Positions 30,516 to 39,182 of a DNA stretch of 45,594 nt are shown here, in pieces. A model generated the notes under the pieces. That model was not told where the DNA came from. It searched no databases and saw only the letters and a list, made by a program, of their open reading frames with translations. Source of the DNA: Amycolatopsis circi (GTDB lineage Bacteria > Actinomycetota > Actinomycetes > Mycobacteriales > Pseudonocardiaceae); assembly GCF_003385235.1 (NCBI RefSeq), contig NZ_PQIA01000075.1, forward strand, positions 1-45,594, in the 5' to 3' direction. Both the position numbers and the translations under genes were made by a program. Numbering within the stretch: the first letter of the stretch is position 1; each line of letters opens with the position of its first letter.

Positions 30516-31804
30516 CCGCCGATGATCTTGTCGAGAGCGGTGTTCGCGTCGGCCGCGGCCTGGTCCAGGGTCTTCTTCCCGGTCAGGTAGGCGGTCAGCA
30601 TGTCCTTCAGCGGGTTCTGGCCGGATTCGACCTCGCCCCACTTCGGGCTGGCCGGCATCGCGTGGCCGTTCTTCGAGGCCTTCGCCATCACCGCGCCCAG
30701 CGGGTCCTTGTCGAGCGCGCTGAGGTCGGTGGAGGTGCCCGGCACGTAGCCGCCGGCGGCGAGCTGCGTCATGTACTTGGTGCTGGTCAGCAGCTTCAGG
30801 TAGTCCTTGGCGAGGTCCTGGTGCTTGCTGTTGAGCGGGACGACCAGGTTCGAGCCGCCGAGGAACACCGGCGCGGTCTGGCCGGCGGTCTTCGACGGGA
30901 TCGGGAACGCGCCGGTCTTGGCGGTGATGCCCGGGTCGGTCTTGGCCGCGGTCGCCACCTCGTTCGGGGTGCCGATGAACATGGCGACCTTGCCGGCGGC
31001 GTAGATGCCGGCCTGCTGCGGGGTGGCCTCGTCGTTGTCCTTCGGCGCGGTCGTGCCGGAGGCGTCCACGAGCTTCTTGTAGAACTCGAGGCCCGCCTTG
31101 GCTTCCGGCGTGTTGAGCGACGACTTGAAGGACTTGCCCTCGCCCTTGGCGATGTCGCCGCCGTTGTCCCAGATGAACGACGACAGCGCGTACCAGTTCT
31201 GGCCGGGCATGTAGAGCGGCTGGAACTGCGAGTCGCCGCCGAACTTCGCCTTCAGCTTCGCGATGTCCGCGAGCCATTCGTCGTTCGAGGCCGGCGGCTG
31301 GGCGATGCCGGCCTGCTCGAACATGTCCTTGCGGTACATGACGACGCGGTTCGCGGCGTAGAACGGCACGCCGACGGTTTTGCCGTCGTACTGGCCGGAC
31401 GCCTTGAGCCCGGCGAGCCACTGCCCGCCGTTGAGGTTGTTGACGTCGCCGGAAAGGTCGGCCAGCACGCCCTGCGCGGCGAACGCGGGGGTCTGGGTGT
31501 TGCCGACCTCGATGACGTCCGGCGGCGTGTCGCTCGCCAGCGCGGTGGTCAGCTTCTGCTGGATGCCGTTCCACTGCTGGATCTGGTAGTCGACCTTGAC
31601 GCCGGGGTGGGCGGCCTCGAATTCCTTGTTCAGGGCGGCGGTCAGGCTGTCCGGCGCGGAGCCGGTCATCAGCCAGACCGTCAGCTTGCCGTCTTGCGCG
31701 CCCCCAGCGCTCGAGGCGTTCTCACTCCCGCCGGAGCCGGCACACCCGGCCGTGGCGAGCGTGATGGCGGCGGCTCCCGCCGCCAGCATGAGCCAGCGCT
31801 TCAC
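30512..31804 (-). CDS. Sugar-binding lipoprotein (DasA-like)
   Basis: Extracellular substrate-binding protein of a sugar ABC importer, 430 aa. The lipoprotein signal peptide MKRWLMLAAGAAAITLATAG ends at Cys21 (lipobox TAGC). Family-1 binding-protein features include KLTVWLMTGSAPDSLTAALN, TPPDVIEVGNTQTPAFAAQG and VPFYAANRVVMYRKDMFEQA. GTG 31804 has AGGACGAG upstream. First gene of a four-gene operon ending in a GH3 hexosaminidase, with two DasR-like boxes upstream, so chitobiose or N-acetylglucosamine is the likely substrate. This assignment rests on context, not on residues. Confidence 0.92.
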   Translation of the reverse strand: MKRWLMLAAGAAAITLATAGCAGSGGSENASSAGGAQDGKLTVWLMTGSAPDSLTAALNKEFEAAHPGVKVDYQIQQWNGIQQKLTTALASDTPPDVIEVGNTQTPAFAAQGVLADLSGDVNNLNGGQWLAGLKASGQYDGKTVGVPFYAANRVVMYRKDMFEQAGIAQPPASNDEWLADIAKLKAKFGGDSQFQPLYMPGQNWYALSSFIWDNGGDIAKGEGKSFKSSLNTPEAKAGLEFYKKLVDASGTTAPKDNDEATPQQAGIYAAGKVAMFIGTPNEVATAAKTDPGITAKTGAFPIPSKTAGQTAPVFLGGSNLVVPLNSKHQDLAKDYLKLLTSTKYMTQLAAGGYVPGTSTDLSALDKDPLGAVMAKASKNGHAMPASPKWGEVESGQNPLKDMLTAYLTGKKTLDQAAADANTALDKIIGG

Positions 31805-31856
31805 GTGTCTCGTCCTTTCGGTGCCCGGTCGTCGGCGACCGGGGCTGAATGACAAA

Positions 31857-31868
31857 TGGTGTAGACCA
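31857..31868. promoter_or_regulatory. DasR box 1
   Basis: TGGTGTAGACCA, 11 of 12 matches to the DasR responsive element core TGGTCTAGACCA, 53 bp upstream of the binding-protein start. Confidence 0.65.
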
Positions 31869-31880
31869 ATGTCCAGCAGA

Positions 31881-31894
31881 GTGGTCCGGACCAC
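31881..31894. promoter_or_regulatory. DasR box 2
   Basis: GTGGTCCGGACCAC, a perfect palindrome; its inner 12 bp match the DasR core at 10 positions. It is 12 bp from box 1, giving a double operator. Confidence 0.55.
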
Positions 31895-32454
31895 AGCCGG
31901 TGTCAAGCCGGTTGCCAAGATGTTGCGAAGACGTCCGCCCGATTGACGCTGCGTGGCCGGGCGATTACCGGCGAGCGGGCGGAAAGCGCTGGTAGCGCCC
32001 GGTTTCCGCAGTGCGGGCAAGGGTTTCCGGTGCGGGGGAGTTGTTCGTGAACGGATCGCCGCGCCGGGCGTGTCGCGCGGCCCGGGCGCGTCGCGGTGGG
32101 CGGCGACCGACCGACTTTCGGCCCTTGCGCGATGACAAAAGCGGCGGGCCCCGGCGTCCGCCGTTCGGCTCCCGGCGTTGCTCCGGCGGCCTGATCACCC
32201 GCTGCGACGAGTGCCGGGCCTGCTGCCGAGAGTGACCCGGGGTGGGTGAGTTTCATCCCGGCCGGGAAGGGTCGTACCCCCGGTGACCTCGGAAAACCTC
32301 TTGTGTACCACGCGTCACATCACTCCCAGTGGTTTACAGGCGTCCCGCGTGTCACACACACTGGGGCTCGCCCAGGTGATCCGGTGCCGCTCTTGGGGAA
32401 GAGAGGCGGACGGCCGGAGCGCTCCCAGGGCGGGAAAAGAAGAGGGAGTAGAGG
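31895..32454. other. 560-bp gap upstream of the lysozyme gene
   Basis: No gene is supported. The last 175 bp must hold the lysozyme promoter. Two copies of GTCACA (32314-32319 and 32351-32356) resemble half-sites of the MtrA regulator of wall hydrolases, but their 37-bp spacing is not standard. Confidence 0.4.
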
Positions 32455-33759
32455 ATGACGGGCTCCGGGCGGATAGCGGCTCGGGCGGGTGCGGTCGTGG
32501 CGGCGGCAGCGATAGCTGCTGTCGGAGCATTGGGGCTGCTGCACGCGCCCCAGGCGGCCGCAGCGCCTGCCGAGGTGCCGGGCATGGACGTGTCCGGGCA
32601 CCAGGGCAATGTGGACTGGAAGGGCGCCTGGAACGCCGGCGCGCGCTTCGCGTACGTCAAGGCGACCGAGGGCACTGGGTACCGAAACCCGTACTTCGCG
32701 CAGCAGTACAACGGCTCGTACGATGTCGGGATGATCCGCGGCGCGTACCACTTCGCGCGCCCGGACGTGTCCGACGGCGCGACGCAGGCGGACTACTTCG
32801 TCGCGCACGGCGGCGGCTGGTCCGCGGACGGCCGCACCATGCCGCCGATGCTGGACATCGAATACAACCCGTACGGCTCGACCTGCTTCGGCCTGTCGCA
32901 GTCGGCGATGGTGTCGTGGGTGCGGTCGTTCTCCGAGCGGCTGCACGCGAAAACGTCGCGCTGGCCGATGCTCTACACCACCACCGACTGGTGGAAGACC
33001 TGCACCGGCAACTCGAACGCGTTCGGCGACACGCATCCGCTGTTCATCGCCCGGTACGCGCAGAGCGCGGGCCCCATGCCCTCGGGCTGGCGGTACTACA
33101 CGGTCTGGCAGTACTCGGACTCCGGCAACAAGCCCGGTGACCAGGACTCGTTCAACGGTTCGATGGAGCAGTTGATCAAGTTCGCCGGCGGCGAGGCCCC
33201 GAAGAGCGAGGCACCGGCGCCGCCTAAGCCGACCACCTCGACGAAGCCGCCGACGTCGAGCACACCGACCACGAGCGCGCCGCCGAACTCCTCGGCGACC
33301 AAGACTCCGACCAAGACGCCGACGAGTTCGGCCACCACGTCGCCGCCGACGAGTACGACGACTTCGAGCAGCCCGACTTCCTCGAGCAGCCCGACCTCGT
33401 CGGCGACGAAGCCGCCGGCGTCGACTTCTTCGACCACGCCGAAGAAGGACATCAGCGGTCTCGTCTGGGCGGGCGGCAAGCAGGCGAACCCGCCGGGATC
33501 TCTGTCGGACGCCAAGCACGCCGACTCGCTCACCGCCCGCGTCCACGAAGTCGCGAAGGTGACGCCGGGGGTCTCGGCCCCGCAGAAGGTCACGACCAGC
33601 CAGCCGACGCAGACCTCCGCGCCGGAGGCAAGCCAGCCAAAGCAGCAGGCACTGGCGAAAACCGGGGTGAGCACCCCGCGGCTCGCCGTGTTCGGTGCGG
33701 CGCTGCTGGTGTTCGGCGCGATCCTGATGACCCTGTCGCGGATGGTGGCGCGACGCTGA
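32455..33759 (+). CDS. GH25 lysozyme with LAKTG wall-anchor signal
   Basis: Secreted muramidase of 434 aa. A signal peptide (about 1-37, ending AAAAPA) leads into the GH25 barrel at about 43-240: GMDVSGHQGNVDWKGAWNAG, KATEGTGYRNPYF, and the catalytic acidic pair in PPMLDIEYNPYG. A Thr/Ser/Pro/Lys linker covers about 248-335. The C-terminus is LAKTG, a hydrophobic helix (RLAVFGAALLVFGAILMTL) and RMVARR, a sorting signal of the LAxTG type used by class E sortases. It cleaves peptidoglycan and should end up covalently wall-bound, whereas most GH25 enzymes are released or held by binding modules. Confidence 0.93.
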   Translation: MTGSGRIAARAGAVVAAAAIAAVGALGLLHAPQAAAAPAEVPGMDVSGHQGNVDWKGAWNAGARFAYVKATEGTGYRNPYFAQQYNGSYDVGMIRGAYHFARPDVSDGATQADYFVAHGGGWSADGRTMPPMLDIEYNPYGSTCFGLSQSAMVSWVRSFSERLHAKTSRWPMLYTTTDWWKTCTGNSNAFGDTHPLFIARYAQSAGPMPSGWRYYTVWQYSDSGNKPGDQDSFNGSMEQLIKFAGGEAPKSEAPAPPKPTTSTKPPTSSTPTTSAPPNSSATKTPTKTPTSSATTSPPTSTTTSSSPTSSSSPTSSATKPPASTSSTTPKKDISGLVWAGGKQANPPGSLSDAKHADSLTARVHEVAKVTPGVSAPQKVTTSQPTQTSAPEASQPKQQALAKTGVSTPRLAVFGAALLVFGAILMTLSRMVARR

Positions 33760-33763
33760 TTCC

Positions 33764-33804
33764 GGCCGGGTCCGCGACTCCGCGCACGGAGCGCGGGCCC
33801 GGCC
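33764..33804. terminator. Hairpin after the lysozyme gene
   Basis: GGCCGGG (33764-33770) pairs with CCCGGCC (33798-33804), with further CGCG pairing inside the loop. It starts 5 bp past the stop codon. Confidence 0.5.
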
Positions 33805-33818
33805 GTTAGGCTCCCGGC

Positions 33819-34184
33819 GTGACCACCACTCGACCCGAATTGCGCGGTTTCCCCGGCGCGGTGCTCGTCATCCGCTTCCTGACCGAACTGGCGCTGCTCG
33901 CCGGTCTCGCGGTCGCCGGCGCGCGGCTCGGCGGGAACGTGTTCCTCGACATCCTGGCCGCCGTGCTGTGGCCGGCGCTGGCGGCGGCGATCTGGGGTCT
34001 CGTGATCGCGCCGCGGGCCAAGCGGCGCAGCCCGGAGCCGACGCGGTTTTTCCTGGAGTTCGGGCTGTTCGCGGTGGCCGCACTCGGGCTGATCGCGTCC
34101 GGACTGCTGGTCGCGGGCCTCGTGCTCGGCGTCGTCGGGATCGCCGTCGCGGTCGCCGTGCGGGTGTGGGCGAAGGACGGCTGA
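33819..34184 (+). CDS. YrdB-like membrane protein (DUF2568)
   Basis: A 121-aa integral membrane protein with four helices: LVIRFLTELALLAGLAVAGA, FLDILAAVLWPALAAAIWGL, the FFLEFGLFAVAALGLIASGL segment and VLGVVGIAVAVAVRVW. The WGLVIAPRAKRR motif between helices 2 and 3 is typical of the YrdB/DUF2568 family. The function is unknown. The GTG start lies just after the lysozyme terminator. Confidence 0.85.
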   Translation: MTTTRPELRGFPGAVLVIRFLTELALLAGLAVAGARLGGNVFLDILAAVLWPALAAAIWGLVIAPRAKRRSPEPTRFFLEFGLFAVAALGLIASGLLVAGLVLGVVGIAVAVAVRVWAKDG

Positions 34185-34348
34185 GCGGATTTCCGGCGGG
34201 GATCGCTTGTCCGGGCAGTGCCGCGATGCGCGACTGGCCGGTCGTCTGTCCACTTGGGACAGCGCAAGCCGTCGGCCCGCACCGCGCCGAGGTCAAGCCG
34301 CTGCCGGTCCTGCTTGCGCACGCCGCGCCGGTGGATGAGACTCCCGCT

Positions 34349-35935
34349 ATGCCGAGCCCGTTCAGCGCCGAAACGGCGGAAGCGATCCAGCACGCCCGCC
34401 AGCATTCCGTCGGGGATCTCCTGCGGCGCACCGCGTTGCGCCTGCCGGACAAGCTCGCGATCGTCTCCGGGGAGCGCCGCGCGACCTATCGCGAGTTCGA
34501 CGCGGCGGTCAACCGCTGCGCGCACCGGCTCGCCGAACGCGGCCTCGCGAAGGGCGACCGGCTCGCGCTGCTCAGCCGCAACTGCTGGGAGTACGCGGTG
34601 CTGGTGTTCGCCACGGCCAAACTGGGCGTGGTGCTGGTGCCGGTGAACTTCATGCTCGGCGCGGAAGAAGTCGCGTTCATCCTCGGCCACGCCGGAGTGT
34701 CCGGGCTGATCGCCGAGGACGCGCTGCTCGACACCGCGGCCGAGGCGTTGAAGCGCTCGGGTCGCACTGATGTCCTGCGCGGGCGGATCGGCGGCGAGGG
34801 CGACTGGGAGAGCGTCGCGGACTGGATCGATCAGCCCGGCGACGAAACCGCCCCGGCAGTGCTCGTCGCGGACGACGATCCGCTGCGGCTGATGTACACC
34901 TCCGGCACCGAATCGCGGCCGAAGGGCGTGCTGCTTTCGAGCCGGTCCTTGATCGCCCAATATGTGTCGTGCGCGATCGACGGCAGCATGACCGGCGACG
35001 ACATCGAGGTGCATTCGCTGCCGCTCTACCACTGCGCGCAGCTGGACTGTTTCCTGTCGGTCGACGTCTATCTCGGCGCGACGAGCGTGATCCTGCCCGG
35101 CCCGGACCCGGCGGCGCTGCTGGCCGCGGTGGAACGCGAACGCGCGACGAAGCTGTTCGCGCCGCCGACGGTGTGGATCTCGCTGCTGCGGCACCCGGCG
35201 TTCGACACGACGGATCTGTCCAGCCTGCGGAAGGGCTATTACGGCGCGTCGCCGATGCCCGCCGAAGTGCTGCGCGAACTCTCGCGCCGGTTGCCGGACG
35301 TGCAGCTGTGGAACTTCTACGGCCAGACCGAAATGGCTCCGCTCGCCACGATCCTGCGTCCGCACGAACAGCTCGCGAAGGCGGGTTCGGCGGGACGGGC
35401 GTCGATCAACGTCGAGACCAGGATCGTCGACGAGGACGGCCGCGAGCTGCCGCCCGGCGAGGTCGGCGAGATCGTGCACCGCAGCCCGCACGCGACGCTC
35501 GGCTACTACGAGGACGAGGAGAAAACCGCAGCGGCCTTCAAAGGCGGCTGGTTCCACTCCGGCGACCTCGGCGTGCTCGACGACGAGGGCTATCTGTCGG
35601 TGGTGGACCGGAAGAAGGACATGATCAAGACCGGCGGCGAGAACGTCGCGAGCCGCGAGGTCGAGGAAGCACTGTACCTGCTCGACGGGATCGCCGAGGT
35701 CGCGGTGTTCGGAGTCACGCACCCGCACTGGATCGAGGCGGTGACCGCGGCGATCGTGCCGCGCGAGGGCGTCACGCTCACCGAGGACGAGATTCTCGCG
35801 CACGCCCGCGGACACCTGGCGGGCTACAAGTGCCCGAAGTACGTGGTGTTCGTGGACGCGCTGCCGAAGAACCCGAGCGGGAAGATCGTCAAGCGCGCGC
35901 TGCGGGAAGGACACGCCGGACTGGCGCAGGGGTGA
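34349..35935 (+). CDS. Fatty-acid/acyl-CoA ligase (AMP-binding)
   Basis: ANL-superfamily acyl-CoA synthetase, 528 aa. It activates a carboxylate with ATP to acyl-AMP and transfers it to CoA. Signatures in order: the phosphate loop LMYTSGTESRPKGVLLSSRS, the aromatic/ATP motif NFYGQTEMAPLATI, the hinge DRKKDMIKTGGENVASREVE, and the catalytic lysine in NPSGKIVKRALR. The order and spacing resemble FadD-type enzymes. ATG 34349 is the natural start; the frame is open upstream without a ribosome-binding site. The chain length of the substrate cannot be read. Confidence 0.93.
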   Translation: MPSPFSAETAEAIQHARQHSVGDLLRRTALRLPDKLAIVSGERRATYREFDAAVNRCAHRLAERGLAKGDRLALLSRNCWEYAVLVFATAKLGVVLVPVNFMLGAEEVAFILGHAGVSGLIAEDALLDTAAEALKRSGRTDVLRGRIGGEGDWESVADWIDQPGDETAPAVLVADDDPLRLMYTSGTESRPKGVLLSSRSLIAQYVSCAIDGSMTGDDIEVHSLPLYHCAQLDCFLSVDVYLGATSVILPGPDPAALLAAVERERATKLFAPPTVWISLLRHPAFDTTDLSSLRKGYYGASPMPAEVLRELSRRLPDVQLWNFYGQTEMAPLATILRPHEQLAKAGSAGRASINVETRIVDEDGRELPPGEVGEIVHRSPHATLGYYEDEEKTAAAFKGGWFHSGDLGVLDDEGYLSVVDRKKDMIKTGGENVASREVEEALYLLDGIAEVAVFGVTHPHWIEAVTAAIVPREGVTLTEDEILAHARGHLAGYKCPKYVVFVDALPKNPSGKIVKRALREGHAGLAQG

Positions 35936-35997
35936 CGTTCTGGGCCCCTCACCCGCGGTGCCATGGCCCGATGCTGTGCTGCCGAGGCGCAGTGGTT

Positions 35998-36052
35998 GTC
36001 CGTGAGGGGAACCCTGGGGGAATCTGAGTCCCTCAGGGTTCCCCTCACGGAC
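35998..36052. repeat. Palindromic element, copy 2
   Basis: GTCCGTGAGGGGAACCCT, a short imperfect part, loop AATCTGAGT, then AGGGTTCCCCTCACGGAC. The outer arms are identical to the copy at 27186-27240; only the inner stem and one loop base differ. It lies between the convergent acyl-CoA ligase and protease genes. Confidence 0.85.
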
Positions 36053-36167
36053 AGTCGCCGTGCCGGACCTCGTGCCGTCGGCCGGTGACAGCTTCGCCTC
36101 GATCCGCCAGCGGAGCCACCCGCTGCGAGGCTGGAATGCCGCGGTCTCACTCGGCTTTCGGCAAGTC

Positions 36168-36219
36168 GGTGAGGGGAAGCTTCACGGACTCAGAGTCCCT
36201 CAGTGCTCCTTCACGGACC
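36168..36219. repeat. Palindromic element, decayed copy 3
   Basis: Shows GGTGAGGGGAAGC, the loop-like ACTCAGAGTCCCTCAG and CTTCACGGACC of the same family, with several mismatches and rearranged inner arms. It lies 115 bp from copy 2, just before the end of the minus-strand protease gene. Confidence 0.6.
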
Positions 36220-36224
36220 GACGA

Positions 36225-36887
36225 TCAAGCGAGCGTCGCCCCGTAAGCGGCGAGCACGGGTGGCAGCGGCTGGAAGAAGCTGACCTGGTCGTTCCCGCCG
36301 GACAGCACCCCGTACCCGACTCCGGCGTAGAACAACGGCCCGCCGCTGTCGCCCGCCCCGACCGGGATGTCGGTGGCGATCGTCCCGACGACCTGCTTGC
36401 CGTCGCCGAAGTTCACGGTCTGGTTGAGGCCGAGGACTTTCCCGCACGTCTTCTTCGTGGTCATGCCGCTCCGGCACACCAGCTGCCCCACCTGCGGGGT
36501 TCCCGCGCGCAGAATCCGCTGGGTGCCGCCGTCGTAGAGGTCGACCCGGCTGTGCCCGGAACCCGACGGGTCCTCGACGCGGCCGTAGTCGGTCACCGGG
36601 AAGTGGCTGTCCACGTTGCGGCCGATGTCTTTCCAGTCGAGCCCGTGTTCGGTGCAGTGCCCGGCGGTGAGGAGGTACCGGACGTCCTTGACGAGGATCG
36701 CGAACCCCGCCGAGCAGTAATACGGCTCGCGGCCAGGTCCCGGTGACACGGTGTACATCGCGTCGCCGCCGTTCACCGCCGCGGTGACCGCCGAGGGCGT
36801 TGCGGAGGCGGCCGGGCTGACCAGCAAGGCGGCCGCGATCGCGGCGATCAGCACTCCGGTCAGCTTGCGGCGCGAGCAGCGAGACAT
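36225..36887 (-). CDS. Secreted S1-family (chymotrypsin-fold) serine protease
   Basis: A 220-aa secreted protease. The signal peptide (RRKLTGVLIAAIAAALLVSP, cut near ASA-TP) is followed by the catalytic domain: His in YLLTAGHCTEHG, Asp in GHSRVDLYDGG and Ser in GAGDSGGPLFYAG, with cysteine pairs at AGHC/YYCSAGF and VCRSGM/TCGK. It resembles streptogrisin-type proteases but has only a very short pro-region, so it either needs no intramolecular chaperone or is a trypsin-like member. The ATG is at 36887. Confidence 0.9.
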   Translation of the reverse strand: MSRCSRRKLTGVLIAAIAAALLVSPAASATPSAVTAAVNGGDAMYTVSPGPGREPYYCSAGFAILVKDVRYLLTAGHCTEHGLDWKDIGRNVDSHFPVTDYGRVEDPSGSGHSRVDLYDGGTQRILRAGTPQVGQLVCRSGMTTKKTCGKVLGLNQTVNFGDGKQVVGTIATDIPVGAGDSGGPLFYAGVGYGVLSGGNDQVSFFQPLPPVLAAYGATLA

Positions 36888-37210
36888 CGGCAGGTCCTTC
36901 CGTCCACATGAGACTGGCTAGGTGCGGCCCAGTCCAATGCCGAGCGGCGGGCGGCACAAACGGAGTCAGCCTGCTGGCCCGGGACTGCCTCCGAACGGGT
37001 GAAAACAACACTGGCCGGACGCCTGTCCGCACGGCAGACTGGCCCGAGCCGCGCGGCCGCCGGTGACCTGCGCGAACAGCACGAACTCCCGGGGGAGGTG
37101 TGACGTCGGCGATGTCTCACGATCCGGGAAGGGCGCCGCCGTCGTGGTGAATTTCCTTCGGGTTCTTTACTGTCACGTCGTCAAGTAACGCTGATCTGCA
37201 TAGGGAACCG
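36888..37210. other. 323-bp divergent region, protease and peptide transporter
   Basis: No gene is seen. It must carry promoters for both flanking units. A short dyad, TTACT (37167-37171) and AGTAA (37184-37188), lies about 25 bp before the transporter start and could be an operator. Confidence 0.4.
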
Positions 37211-38152
37211 TTGTCCGACATCCTGTCGCCGGGCGGCGCTCCGGTTCCGGCGGCCGTTCCGGCCTCCCGGAACCTGTGGCGCGCGCTGCGGCACGACCGC
37301 TGGGCCCAGGCCAGCGCGGTCGTCATCGTGCTGGTGGTCATCACCGCTCTCGCGGCTCCTCTGCTCGCCCTGATCGAGGGCCAGGATCCGTACACGTACC
37401 ACACTGAACTGCTCAATCCGGCCGACGGCACCGGCGCGGGATTCCTCGGCGGCATCAGCGGAAGCCACTGGTTCGGCGTCGAACCGCTGACCGGACGGGA
37501 CCTCTTCGCGGTCGTCGCGTACGGCGCGCGCACGTCGTTCCTGATCGGACTCGCCGCGACCGCGGTGTCGATGCTGCTGGGCGTGCTGCTCGGGGCGAGC
37601 GCCGGGTACGTCGGCGGCTGGTGGGACACCGTGGTGAGCCGGGTGACCGACGTGCTGCTCGGGTTCCCGCAGCTGATCTTCATGATCGCGCTCGGCGCGG
37701 TCGCCCCGCAGTCGATCCCGCGGCCGCTGCTGCTGATCGCGGTGATCGGCCTGTTCGGCTGGCCGCGCGTGGCCCGGGTGGTTCGCGCGCAGACGCTGAG
37801 CCTGCGCAACCGCGACTTCGTCAAGGCGGCCCGGGCGCTCGGCGCGGGCGGCGCGCACGTGTTCCGCCGCGAGCTGCTGCCGAACCTGTGGGCGCCGGTC
37901 ATCGTGCTGGCGACGGTGAGCATCCCGGCCAACATCGGCCTGGAAGCCGCGCTGTCGTTCCTCGGCGTCGGCATTCCGCCGCCCACGCCGAGCTGGGGCC
38001 GTTCCATCAGCGACGCGATCAACTGGGTGCAGACCGATCCGATGTTCCTCATTTTCCCCGGCGCCGCGCTGTTCATCGCGACGCTGGCGTTCAACATGCT
38101 CGGCGACGGGCTGCGCGACGCGCTCGACCCGAAGACGGCGGTGCGCCGGTGA
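37211..38152 (+). CDS. Peptide ABC transporter permease (DppC/OppC type)
   Basis: A 313-aa permease. The N-terminal cytoplasmic segment RNLWRALRHDRWAQASAVVI leads into the first helix, and the long extracellular loop contains GSHWFGVEPLTGRDLFAVVA, a DppC hallmark. Five further helices carry the EAA loop RNRDFVKAARALGAGGAHVF. The TTG at 37211 is the likely start, with AGGGAA upstream. It is unusual that the DppC-type gene comes first; the order here is C-B-A-DF. Its stop overlaps the next GTG. Confidence 0.92.
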   Translation: MSDILSPGGAPVPAAVPASRNLWRALRHDRWAQASAVVIVLVVITALAAPLLALIEGQDPYTYHTELLNPADGTGAGFLGGISGSHWFGVEPLTGRDLFAVVAYGARTSFLIGLAATAVSMLLGVLLGASAGYVGGWWDTVVSRVTDVLLGFPQLIFMIALGAVAPQSIPRPLLLIAVIGLFGWPRVARVVRAQTLSLRNRDFVKAARALGAGGAHVFRRELLPNLWAPVIVLATVSIPANIGLEAALSFLGVGIPPPTPSWGRSISDAINWVQTDPMFLIFPGAALFIATLAFNMLGDGLRDALDPKTAVRR

Positions 38153-39150
38153 ACCGCACCCTGCGTTTCGTGGGCATCCGCCTGCTGGGCATGCTCGGCG
38201 TGCTGCTCGTGGTCAGCTTCGGCACCTTCGCGGTGTTCTACCTGCTGCCCACCGACCCGGCGTACATGTCGTGCGGCAAGCCGTGCACGCCGGAGAACCT
38301 GGCGCTGGCCCGGGAGTTCATGGGCTTCGACAAGCCGTGGATCCAGCAGTACTTCGACTTCCTGGGCGGCATCTTCACCGGCCGCACGTTCGGGACCGGC
38401 GTGACGGCGATCGTCTGCTCGGCACCCTGCTTCGGCTATTCGTTCCAGCAGAACGAACCGGTGCTGGCGCTCATCGGCGACCGGCTGCCGATCACGGTTT
38501 CGCTGGCGATCGGCGCGTCGGTGATCTGGCTGATCGCCGGCGTCGCGACCGGCGTGTTCTCCGCGCTGCGCCGCGGGAAGTTCGCCGACCGGGCCGCGAT
38601 GACGGTGACGCTGGCCGGGGTGTCCGCGCCCGCGTACCTGGTGGGGCTGCTGGGAATTCTGCTGTTCGGCTTCACACTCGACGTGGTTCCGGTGAGCGGT
38701 TACGTGACGTTCGCGCAAAGCCCGGTCGACTGGGCGTGGCATCTCGTGCTGCCGTGGCTGGTGCTGGCGTTCATCAACGCCGCGGTGTACGCGAGGCTCT
38801 CGCGCGGCCAGATGCTCGAAATCATGGGCGAGGACTTCATCCGCACCGCGCGGGCGGTCGGCCTGCCGGAGCGGACCGTCGTCGGAAAATACGCGCTGCG
38901 CAACGTGTTGCTGCCGGTCGTGACGGTGTTCGCGGTCGACCTCGGCGCGCTGCTCGGCGGCGCGGTGATCACCGAGCGCGTGTTCGCGCTGCCCGGCCTC
39001 GGCGGGCTGCTCGTCGACGCGGTGCACCAGGTGGACCTGCCGGTGCTGATGGGCGTCAGCCTGTTCGCCGCCTTTTTCGTCGTCCTCGCGAACTTCGCGG
39101 TGGACGTGCTCTACGGGGTGCTGGATCCCCGCGCTCGGCTCGGTTCTTAG
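38149..39150 (+). CDS. Peptide ABC transporter permease (DppB/OppB type)
   Basis: A 333-aa permease with six helices (first: LLGMLGVLLVVSFGTFAVFY). The EAA loop is GEDFIRTARAVGLPERTVVG and the GYSFQQNEPVLALIGDRLPI region is typical of DppB. The periplasmic loop has an extra cysteine-containing stretch (YMSCGKPCTPENL and VCSAPCFG), which could form disulfides outside the membrane. GTG 38149 overlaps the previous stop by 4 bp. Confidence 0.93.
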   Translation: MNRTLRFVGIRLLGMLGVLLVVSFGTFAVFYLLPTDPAYMSCGKPCTPENLALAREFMGFDKPWIQQYFDFLGGIFTGRTFGTGVTAIVCSAPCFGYSFQQNEPVLALIGDRLPITVSLAIGASVIWLIAGVATGVFSALRRGKFADRAAMTVTLAGVSAPAYLVGLLGILLFGFTLDVVPVSGYVTFAQSPVDWAWHLVLPWLVLAFINAAVYARLSRGQMLEIMGEDFIRTARAVGLPERTVVGKYALRNVLLPVVTVFAVDLGALLGGAVITERVFALPGLGGLLVDAVHQVDLPVLMGVSLFAAFFVVLANFAVDVLYGVLDPRARLGS

Positions 39151-39182
39151 TCTCGGTTCGCAGGAAAGGGAACGGAAAAACC

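Noticed and set aside
32250..32454. A c-di-AMP (ydaO) riboswitch in front of the lysozyme gene
   Set aside because: Wall hydrolases in actinobacteria often have one, but I could not find its conserved core sequences here.
33806..35914. A 702-codon minus-strand frame across the acyl-CoA ligase
   Set aside because: Shadow of the AMP-binding gene, whose motifs are all on the plus strand.
37117..39027. A 636-codon minus-strand frame across the peptide permeases
   Set aside because: It spans two genes with overlapping stop/start and has no motif; a GC shadow.
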